The notes under the pieces: model-generated
The model's input: only the letters and a program-made list of their open reading frames with translations
Told to the model about the DNA's origin: nothing
Databases searched by the model: none
Program-made: the position numbers and the translations under genes
In this document: positions 21,552 to 28,471 of the stretch, piece by piece
Layout of the letters: each line of letters begins with the position of its first letter
Position numbering within the stretch: position 1 is the first letter of the stretch
Assembly: GCA_947565505.1 (NCBI GenBank)
Contig: CANOGH010000004.1
Span: forward strand, 1 to 32,576
From: an uncultured Candidatus Saccharibacteria bacterium
GTDB lineage: Bacteria > Patescibacteriota > Saccharimonadia > Saccharimonadales > Saccharimonadaceae
DNA: 32,576 nt
Direction of reading: 5' to 3'

Positions 21552-22148
21552 TCATGCCGAAGTTCCATGCTCAATGAGAAAAAGATATAAATCTGTCAAT
21601 CCACTGGCATTATACGGATAAAACAACTTCTCATCAGCATCGCATAAATTAAAACCGCAAGCATCTTCATGCAGTACATTATGTTCGCACCGCAGATTTG
21701 CACTTTTCATTAACAGAAGAATTCGATGGAAAACTCCCCAGAAATCGATCTCACCTTCCTGAAATAACATTGATTTGATTTCTTCCTGTAACTGATGCTG
21801 AAATGACGGACCCACCGATTGCAGATATTGCCGTTTCAGTTTGCTGAGATGGTGATAACGTACCTCTCGCACAAAGCGATCAATCTTTAAAAATATTTCC
21901 CGCAAAGTCAAATCATCCATTAAAACCACCTCCTTTTCCGCACCATAGCGCAAAAACAGGCACCGCTGCTTCATCTGATAATCCCCGCCCATTGCCTCCA
22001 ATTCAGCTAAGCAGTTCGTACTCCGCTGAGGGTATTTTGCCGCCACTTCCTTTGCTGCCTCTTGCATTAGTCGCACCGAAGCATCCAATATAGACAGCAA
22101 AAACTTGTCAAGCTCCTCTTTAATTGACTGAATAGTTTCATCAAACAT
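21552..22148 (-). CDS. Orphan helical protein
   Basis: 198 aa from ATG 22148, with AAAAAAGGAGG eight bases upstream; a TTG codon just before it is ignored. It is predicted almost wholly alpha-helical, with heptad-like stretches (IQSIKEELDKFLLSILDASV; LREIFLKIDRFVREV). Cys and His residues near the C-terminus (LRCEHNVLHEDACGFNLCD) could bind a metal, though the spacing fits no motif I know. There is no signal peptide. It ends in TGA, evidence that UGA is a stop here. Single-gene unit with a strong promoter and a 130-nt leader. Confidence 0.62.
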   Translation of the reverse strand: MFDETIQSIKEELDKFLLSILDASVRLMQEAAKEVAAKYPQRSTNCLAELEAMGGDYQMKQRCLFLRYGAEKEVVLMDDLTLREIFLKIDRFVREVRYHHLSKLKRQYLQSVGPSFQHQLQEEIKSMLFQEGEIDFWGVFHRILLLMKSANLRCEHNVLHEDACGFNLCDADEKLFYPYNASGLTDLYLFLIEHGTSA

Positions 22149-22239
22149 CAAATTTCCTCCTTTTTTCTCAACCCGTAGGTCTTGTTAATGTTCTAAGTGG
22201 TCTCATTCTCTCTATGCAACCAAATTTTCTTCAGCAAAA

Positions 22240-22305
22240 AGCCTCCCCATCAAGGTTCGCCTTCTGGCTTATCTCTATTGTAGCACACAGTGCAATAAAA
22301 GTCAA
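22240..22305 (-). promoter_or_regulatory. Promoter of gene 21552-22148 followed at once by a terminator-like hairpin
   Basis: On the minus strand TTGACT (22300-22305), 17 bp ending TGTGC, TACAAT (22277-22282). Just after the predicted start come AAGCC and, about 22 nt later, GGCTTTTT: an attenuator-like hairpin. The promoter shares CTTATCTCTATTGTAGCACA (plus-strand reading) with the repeat unit at 498-572. Confidence 0.65.
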
Positions 22306-22499
22306 TAGTTCTACGATAAAACACTCTAAAATTCACTCCAAAACTCCAGCGATGTCGCTTCAAGTACTATGCTTCCACTGATACTTCAACCTCAGACACC
22401 AAACCTTACCCCAGCAATACTCCCGAACCGGTATTTTCACACGACCACGTGCCGGCTGCGCTAACAAGCTCTCCTGAACCTTAGAAATTAAACATAGAA
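22306..22499. other. Non-coding spacer between two minus-strand orphan genes
   Basis: No gene or repeat is supported here. It lies between the promoter of 21552-22148 and the terminator of the lysozyme-like gene. Confidence 0.4.
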
Positions 22500-22521
22500 A
22501 ATGGGCAAGTTAATGCCCATT
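22500..22521 (-). terminator. Terminator of the lysozyme-like lipoprotein gene
   Basis: AATGGGCA (22500-22507), 6-nt loop, TGCCCATT (22514-22521). The minus-strand tail TTTCTATGTTTAATTT is T-rich. Confidence 0.8.
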
Positions 22522-22543
22522 CTTTAAAGTGCTATATTTAGAC

Positions 22544-23512
22544 CTACAATTCCTCAAAGCCGTGTTCATGCATCACTTTCGGGGAAAAATTAGTCGTCGC
22601 CGTCAACGCCTCCAATGCTGCCGCAAGCTGTGATTTGCCCCAGCGTTCTGCCTGATCTGGATGTGCCTGGACTTGCGCCGCATAGATCTGTTGCAGCCAT
22701 TCTTGTTCTGAAATACCATGATAATAGGTATCAACCAATGGTCCTAAGTTTTCCAGATACGAGCCATTTCTGATCGAGCAACTCATCGCGGTACCGCGTA
22801 ATACTGGCCCGTAGCGCTCGAGGTCAATCGATTTATACTCTAGTAGCCGCTGCCTAACTGGCTCATAGTATGCCAAAATGGCATACTCATTTTGCAGACT
22901 GGCAAAATTTTCGCCTTCCAAATAGCACAGCCAGCGCCAATCATCTGATAAAGTTTCTAAACTTGTCAGACTAGGAACACCGGCATTATCATACCTGATA
23001 TAGCGCTGAAAACTAGCATAAGCCTCCGGATCCCGTTCCAAGCAGAACTGCAAAAATCCTGCTAAACCGTGCCGGTCATCAAACTGATAGCGACCGTAGG
23101 CGTGACCACCATCTCCGCCCGCCTGGGCATAATTCGAGCCACTCTCAAAATGAGTCCACCCCAGCCAGATCGTATCTTCAGGTTTCAACTTTTTTAGGCG
23201 CGCCTTTTCCTTCCGTTCTGCCTCCTTGGCTAAAAAATCTGCCACTCGGTCTTCCAAACGCTGTTCCTCTGCTTCCGACACTGAATGCGTGTGCGGGTAC
23301 ATCCCGATCACATCATCTTTGCCTGCATCATTTTCCTCTACCGGAGAAATCTGCGCGATTACCGGTTTAGTAACATTAATTTCTGCCATTGTATCGGACG
23401 ATCCAAGCCCTAACGCATCTGATGACAACTTGCAGCCCACCAGGCCAACTGTACTAATAAAAACCGCTACACTGCAACCCAAAGCCAACCGCAATAGAAC
23501 TGTAGATTTCAT
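22544..23512 (-). CDS. Lysozyme-like (muramidase/transglycosylase-type) lipoprotein
   Basis: 322 aa. The lipoprotein signal ends LVGC with Cys27. A flexible and then helical, charged linker (28-110) follows. The catalytic-type domain starts at about 113: WLGWTHFESGSNYAQAG, then GDGGHAYGRYQFDDRHGLAGF, resembling phage and Gram-positive lysozyme-like domains (E-S-G near the start, then AYGRYQ, as ESG...GLMQ in lytic transglycosylases). E123 is the expected acid. The rest (about 160-310) is helical and fits the same family. It would cleave peptidoglycan glycan strands outside the cell, either its own or that of a host bacterium. The Shine-Dalgarno is AAAGGGGG. Identification is by motif memory, without a search. 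Confidence 0.72.
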   Translation of the reverse strand: MKSTVLLRLALGCSVAVFISTVGLVGCKLSSDALGLGSSDTMAEINVTKPVIAQISPVEENDAGKDDVIGMYPHTHSVSEAEEQRLEDRVADFLAKEAERKEKARLKKLKPEDTIWLGWTHFESGSNYAQAGGDGGHAYGRYQFDDRHGLAGFLQFCLERDPEAYASFQRYIRYDNAGVPSLTSLETLSDDWRWLCYLEGENFASLQNEYAILAYYEPVRQRLLEYKSIDLERYGPVLRGTAMSCSIRNGSYLENLGPLVDTYYHGISEQEWLQQIYAAQVQAHPDQAERWGKSQLAAALEALTATTNFSPKVMHEHGFEEL

Positions 23513-23570
23513 TTCACTACCCCCTTTATCTAAAGTTTAATGTACCTATATTACATATACTACTCTTTCT

Positions 23571-23599
23571 ATTGTAGCACACTTTTTAAAAAATGTCAA
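23571..23599 (-). promoter_or_regulatory. Promoter of the lysozyme-like lipoprotein gene
   Basis: On the minus strand CTA-TTGACA (23594-23599), 17 bp ending TGTGC, TACAAT (23571-23576). Leader about 55 nt. Confidence 0.82.
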
Positions 23600-23680
23600 T
23601 AGATATTGCGCAAAATACCAAAATATGAAGCAATATATTGCAAAAAATGATCCAAAAATCATGAAAAAGGTGCATAACTA

Positions 23681-23709
23681 TTGTATATTCACACATAGTA
23701 TGATATAAT
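23681..23709 (+). promoter_or_regulatory. Promoter of gene 23748-24419
   Basis: TTGTAT (23681-23686), 17 bp ending TATGA, TATAAT (23704-23709). Confidence 0.72.
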
Positions 23710-23747
23710 TAAAAAAGTGGACGAACCTTGAGAAAGTGGTGAAAATA

Positions 23748-24419
23748 ATGTGTGAAAAAATCAATGATGCCGGTATAACCAGCGAATATCGTTTTTTAAG
23801 GCGATCAAAAATAATCAATTACGGTTTACTTTTAATAGCAATTGCAATACTCATGACCATCTTTGCAATAGCTTTGCAAATCCAAGTAATTGACCTTCTG
23901 AAAATTGAACAGACCGAAACAGGAAGTTTTCAAGCTATCATGAACGAAGCTGCCGTAAATTTAATTTTGAAACTGCCAATAACCTCCATCGCCTTCTTCG
24001 TTACAATAAGCATGGCAGGCATTCTAATTTTCAACTTTGACATAACCGAACTGAAAGAGGACCAAATTGCCTTTATCAACAGCCTTAAATATGGTCAAGT
24101 CATTATACCAAGTGAGCAATGCAAAAGCTTTTACTGGCACAACAAAGATTTAGTTCGTATATATGATACAACCGAATCATGGAGAGGAGTCATTGAGCTA
24201 TTGCACGAAAATGAAGTCTACCAGTTCAGCGTAACGGTAAAATACCGACTCAATCTGCAGAGAATCATCAGTCAGGAAGTCGAAATTTTTATGCCCCGCC
24301 AGAATTATAAAAGCGCAATAATTAATTACCTGGAGCAAAACGCTGAAATTACATCTGAGAAAAAATTTATTTTGCAGAGAAGACGTTTCAACAAAATCCC
24401 TTTGGTCTTGATGATTTAA
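23748..24419 (+). CDS. Two-helix membrane protein of unknown function
   Basis: 223 aa from ATG 23748. GTG codons at 23736 and 23739 are in frame and possible; the Shine-Dalgarno is weak for all three (AAGTGG before the ATG). Transmembrane helices lie at about 24-46 and 76-97. The first 20 residues and the last 125 are probably cytosolic. The C-terminal part is a mixed beta/helix domain (IELLHENEVYQFSVTVKY; FMPRQNYKSAIINYL) with a basic end, KKFILQRRRF. Not recognised. Codon use is AT-richer than in rpoB. Its terminator is at 24563-24591. Confidence 0.62.
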   Translation: MCEKINDAGITSEYRFLRRSKIINYGLLLIAIAILMTIFAIALQIQVIDLLKIEQTETGSFQAIMNEAAVNLILKLPITSIAFFVTISMAGILIFNFDITELKEDQIAFINSLKYGQVIIPSEQCKSFYWHNKDLVRIYDTTESWRGVIELLHENEVYQFSVTVKYRLNLQRIISQEVEIFMPRQNYKSAIINYLEQNAEITSEKKFILQRRRFNKIPLVLMI

Positions 24420-24562
24420 CCGTAGAATACCATCATACAGCTAAAATTATCTCACCAAGGTAAGAGCTCGTGGCTCAGCCATCACCTTAACGATGTTGCA
24501 GCACCTGCAGACGTCAAAACCAGAAACCAAATCAACCAAGCTAACAAAAATTCGTCCACTTC
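24420..24562 (+). other. Structured 3' region after gene 23748-24419
   Basis: There is no gene. Possible stems are AAGGT (24457-24461) / ACCTT (24484-24488) and GCAG-CAC-CTGC near 24500. It could be a structured 3' UTR. Confidence 0.3.
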
Positions 24563-24591
24563 GCCTTCTCGATTGAGAGGGCTATATTTTT
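24563..24591 (+). terminator. Terminator of gene 23748-24419
   Basis: GCCTTCTC (24563-24570), GATT loop, GAGAGGGC (24575-24582), then TATATTTTT. Confidence 0.8.
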
Positions 24592-24813
24592 GTCGTATTT
24601 TTGATCCCCCTAATTTATACTGTCGATTCCTAAATAAAATCAACACATATCCATTTCTCTAATGGACCATACTTTAATTAAGAAATCAATAGATTTTTAG
24701 CAGAGAGTGTCATCATAAAATCATTAGAATCATGGTAACAAAATAACGGCCCAATAGTGTCGCTCTTGGCACTTTTCACAGAAAACTTCATCTACAAAAT
24801 CGTCAAAAAACTC

Positions 24814-24842
24814 TTGAATTTTTAGACAAAATCTACTAAAAT
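24814..24842 (+). promoter_or_regulatory. Promoter of rpoB-rpoC
   Basis: TTGAAT (24814-24819), 17 bp, TAAAAT (24837-24842). The stretch 24592-24813 shows nothing recognisable. Confidence 0.65.
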
Positions 24843-24847
24843 GGTAT

Positions 24848-25080
24848 ATAAGAAGTAGTGTGTGGTTATAGGGTTGTGTAGTAATTGTGGCGCATTATTA
24901 TATATATAATCACAGTAATCTTCAGCGCTACAAACTGAAGCACTGGGCAATGGTCAAAAAAGGTTTTTGAAATAACCTTCAGCGCCTCAAAACGCTGGAA
25001 GAAACCGCTAGACCTTTCTCAGGTGAATCGGTTTGACTCGCCCGTCGAGAGATTATCAACACTAAAAAAGAGAGGACACT
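24848..25080 (+). promoter_or_regulatory. Long structured leader of rpoB-rpoC
   Basis: About 230 nt. It contains the palindrome ATTATATATATAAT (24897-24910) and hairpin CTTCAG (24920-24925) / CTGAAG (24935-24940). AAGGTT (24960-24965) / AACCTT (24974-24979) overlaps, and so competes with, CTTCAGCG (24977-24984) / CGCTGGAAG (24993-25001). Both major hairpins carry CTTCAGCGC followed by CAAA nearby. A small CTCG/CGAG stem follows at about 25036-25049. Confidence 0.5.
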
Positions 25081-28000
25081 GTGAAAGAGACACAAGGTGA
25101 TAATGGTCGGATTTTTTTCACCGAAGACGACCATGCCCTACCAATTCCTGATCTGATCGCGCATCAGAAGGATAGCTGGGAGGATTTTGTCAAATCTGGG
25201 CTCCGCGAAGTATTCAACGAGATTAACCCAATTGACGACTATACTGGGCAAAAACTCAGTATGAGATTTAAAGATTATTATTTTAAAACACCACTAGAAG
25301 ACGAAAAAACTGCCAAATATAACTTGTCAACCTACGCTGCACCACTACACGTGCAAGTTGAGCTGGCTAACAAAGTCACCGGCGAAGTTAAAGAACAAGA
25401 TATTTACTTCGGTGACTACCCATGGATGACGGATCGTGCCACCTTCATTATTAATGGTACCGAACGCGTGGTAGTTTCTCAACTCATTCGTTCTGCCGGT
25501 GTTTTCTTTACCGCTGACGAGGTTAATGGTAAACGTTACTACGGCGGTAAGGTTATCCCAGGACGCGGCGCTTGGCTTGAATTCGAGACCGCCACTAACG
25601 GCTGCATCAGTGTGAAGATTGATCGCCGCCGTAAAGTACCAATCACCACGTTCTTACGCGCCCTCGGTATGTCCAAAGAGGACGAGCTAATTAATGCCTT
25701 TACCAGCGTGGATAACGGCCCAATTAGTTACATTCGTGCCACCCTTGACAAAGATACCACGAATACTCAAGCGCAAGCCCTGCTTGAAGTTTATCGCCGC
25801 TTACGTCCTGGTGATCTTGCCACTGTTGAAAACGCCCGCTCAATGATCGAACGCGCTTTCTTCGATTTTAAACGCTATGATTACTCGCGTGTTGGCCGGT
25901 TTAAATTAAACCGTAGACTCAAGCTAGATACGCCTAATGACGCCACTCACCGCACCTTGCAAATGCAAGACCTCATTGCCATTATCAGTGAAATTATCCG
26001 GCTCAATAATACTCAAGAGCCAGCTGACGACATTGATAGCCTGTCTAACCGTCGCGTCAAACTGGTCGGGGAATTAGTGCAAAGACAGTTCCGATTAGGT
26101 ATGCTACGCTTACAAAGGAATATTCTCGACCGCATGTCAATGGCTAACCCTGAAGAAGTGACGCCCTCACAACTGCTCAATTCCCGTCCAGTGGTAGCCG
26201 CAGTCAAGGAGTTCTTCTCTAGCTCACAGCTTTCACAGCTTATGGACGAAGTTAATAGCTTCTCCGAGCTAGCACACAAACGTCGTTTGTCCAGTATGGG
26301 TCCTGGTGGTCTTACCCGCGAACGCGCTGGTTTTGACGTCCGCGATGCCCACCCGACTCACTATGGTCGTATCTGTACCGTAGAAACGCCAGAAGGCGCT
26401 AACGTGGGTCTAGTGCTCAACTTGGCAACTTATGCTCGCATTAACGAGTATGGTTTCATTGAGGCACCTTATCTAGTAGTTAAAGATGGCAAAGTAACCG
26501 ATGAAGTAGTCTATGTGGATGCCGCCACTGAAGACGATATGATTATCGCCGACGCCTCCGTCAAAATCAACCAAGACGGCAGCTTTGCGGAAGATTGGGT
26601 ATCTGCTCGCGTGCATGGTCGCCCAAGCCAGGTAGCTTCAAACCTAGTAACGCACGTTGACGCTGCACATAAAGAAATTCTAGGTACCTCCGCCAGCTTA
26701 ATTCCATTCGTCGAAAAGAATCGTGTTGACCGCTCGTTAATGGCCTGCGCTATGCAGAAGCAAGCTGTACCACTACTCAAAAACGATGCTCCGATTGTTG
26801 GTACTGGAATTGAGGGAGTTGCCGCTAGAAATACCTCTCAGCTCATCGCGGCCGAGGCTGACGGTGAAGTATTACGTGCTGATGGTGAAAAAGTCATCGT
26901 TAAATACGCTGACGGCGAAAAAGAATACACTGTTCTACACTTTGATAAAACCAATGACGATCGTTGTTACAACCAGAGAGTCAAAGTAGCACGCGGGCAA
27001 AAAGTCAAGCGCGGTGACGTGCTGATTGAGGGCGCTAGCGTAACTGACGGCGAGCTTGCTCTAGGTAAAGACATGTTGGTCGCCTTCATGCCTTGGCGCG
27101 GTTACAACATGGACGACGCCATCGTGATTTCTTCGCGCCTAGTTGAAGATGACAAACTTACCAGCATCAATATTAAAGACTTTGACGTTGAAGTTCGCGA
27201 AACTAAACTTGGCCCTGAACAAGTCACGAAGGATATTCCTAACGTGCCAGAACGCAGTTTAAGGCATTTAGGCGATGACGGAATCGTTGTTGTTGGTTCC
27301 GAAGTTCAACCAGGAGACATTCTAGTCGGCAAAATTACGCCAAAAGGCGAACAAGAGCTCAGTTCGGAGGAACGCTTACTTCGCGCTATCTTCGGTGAAA
27401 AAGCCAAAGATGTGCGTGACACTTCTATCCGCATGAACGGCTCCAATACCGGCAAGGTCGTTGGCGTTCGCATCTATACTAGGGAACAAGGCCACGAACT
27501 CAAGGCTGGCGTCATTATGCAAATTAAAATCTATGTTGCCGAAATGCGTAAGATTAGCGTCGGTGACAAAATCGCTGGTCGCCACGGTAATAAGGGTGTG
27601 GTATCCCGCATTTTGCCAGTCGAAGACATGCCTTTCATGGAAGATGGCACCCCAATCGACATTCTACTCAGTCCAATGGGCGTACCATCACGCATGAATC
27701 TTGGTCAGCTCTTTGAAACTCACCTAGGTATGGCTGCAAGAGCCTTAGGCTATAAAGTTGCAACGCCACCATTTAACGGTATTCCGGACGAAATTATTTC
27801 CGACGAGCTAGAAAAAGCTGGTCTACCAAGAGACGGTCGAGTACAACTCTACGACGGCCTCACCGGAGAGCCTTTCAACGAACGCACCTCAGTTGGCGTC
27901 ATGCATATGCTTAAACTACACCACATGGTTGAAGACAAGATTCACGCCCGCTCAATCGGACCATACACCACTGTTACACAACAGCCGCTTGGCGGTAAAG

Positions 28001-28470
28001 CTCAGAATGGTGGTCAGCGTTTCGGAGAAATGGAGGTTTGGGCCCTTGAAGCATACGGTGCAGCTACTACTCTACAAGAGATGCTAACAATTAAATCTGA
28101 TGACGTCTACGGTCGCGCCAAAGCTTACGAAAGTATCATTAAACGTGAACCAATTGAAGGGCCAAAGTTGCCAGAAGGTTTCAACGTCTTAGTAAAAGAA
28201 TTCCAAGGTTTAGGCCTCAAGGTCGACCTGTTAGACCACGGTAAATCCACTGATGCTAGCACGGTCATTGAGAAAAAGACTCGCGCCATCGAAAAATCTC
28301 AAGACGATCGCCTAATTTACGCTAACCATAGCGCTAATACCACCACTGAAGAAGATAATATTATCGACACTGAGGACGATCAGGATGTTGCACACATGCT
28401 CGACGACGAAGGTGTCCAAATAACAGAAATCGATGAAAATGGTTCAATCGATTTCGGAGAGGAGGCATAA
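25081..28470 (+). CDS. rpoB: DNA-directed RNA polymerase subunit beta
   Basis: 1129 aa, compact next to 1193 in B. subtilis and 1342 in E. coli. It starts GTG 25081 with AGAGGA upstream. Conserved blocks are GERVVVSQLIRSAGVFF-like TERVVVSQLIRSAGVFF, the rifampicin-pocket region LSQLMDEVNSFSELAHKRRL (384-403), THYGRICTVETPEGANVGL, AFMPWRGYNMDDAIVIS, GDKIAGRHGNKGVVSRILP and VTQQPLGGKAQNGGQRFGEM. Key rifampicin contacts are kept: Q386, D389, H399, R402 and S404 (E. coli 513, 516, 526, 529, 531). Positions 514 (Leu), 521 (Phe) and 533 (Met) differ. The C-terminus has an acidic tail. rpoC starts two bases after the stop codon's first neighbour (one-base gap at 28471). Confidence 0.99.
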   Translation: MKETQGDNGRIFFTEDDHALPIPDLIAHQKDSWEDFVKSGLREVFNEINPIDDYTGQKLSMRFKDYYFKTPLEDEKTAKYNLSTYAAPLHVQVELANKVTGEVKEQDIYFGDYPWMTDRATFIINGTERVVVSQLIRSAGVFFTADEVNGKRYYGGKVIPGRGAWLEFETATNGCISVKIDRRRKVPITTFLRALGMSKEDELINAFTSVDNGPISYIRATLDKDTTNTQAQALLEVYRRLRPGDLATVENARSMIERAFFDFKRYDYSRVGRFKLNRRLKLDTPNDATHRTLQMQDLIAIISEIIRLNNTQEPADDIDSLSNRRVKLVGELVQRQFRLGMLRLQRNILDRMSMANPEEVTPSQLLNSRPVVAAVKEFFSSSQLSQLMDEVNSFSELAHKRRLSSMGPGGLTRERAGFDVRDAHPTHYGRICTVETPEGANVGLVLNLATYARINEYGFIEAPYLVVKDGKVTDEVVYVDAATEDDMIIADASVKINQDGSFAEDWVSARVHGRPSQVASNLVTHVDAAHKEILGTSASLIPFVEKNRVDRSLMACAMQKQAVPLLKNDAPIVGTGIEGVAARNTSQLIAAEADGEVLRADGEKVIVKYADGEKEYTVLHFDKTNDDRCYNQRVKVARGQKVKRGDVLIEGASVTDGELALGKDMLVAFMPWRGYNMDDAIVISSRLVEDDKLTSINIKDFDVEVRETKLGPEQVTKDIPNVPERSLRHLGDDGIVVVGSEVQPGDILVGKITPKGEQELSSEERLLRAIFGEKAKDVRDTSIRMNGSNTGKVVGVRIYTREQGHELKAGVIMQIKIYVAEMRKISVGDKIAGRHGNKGVVSRILPVEDMPFMEDGTPIDILLSPMGVPSRMNLGQLFETHLGMAARALGYKVATPPFNGIPDEIISDELEKAGLPRDGRVQLYDGLTGEPFNERTSVGVMHMLKLHHMVEDKIHARSIGPYTTVTQQPLGGKAQNGGQRFGEMEVWALEAYGAATTLQEMLTIKSDDVYGRAKAYESIIKREPIEGPKLPEGFNVLVKEFQGLGLKVDLLDHGKSTDASTVIEKKTRAIEKSQDDRLIYANHSANTTTEEDNIIDTEDDQDVAHMLDDEGVQITEIDENGSIDFGEEA

Positions 28471-28471
28471 C

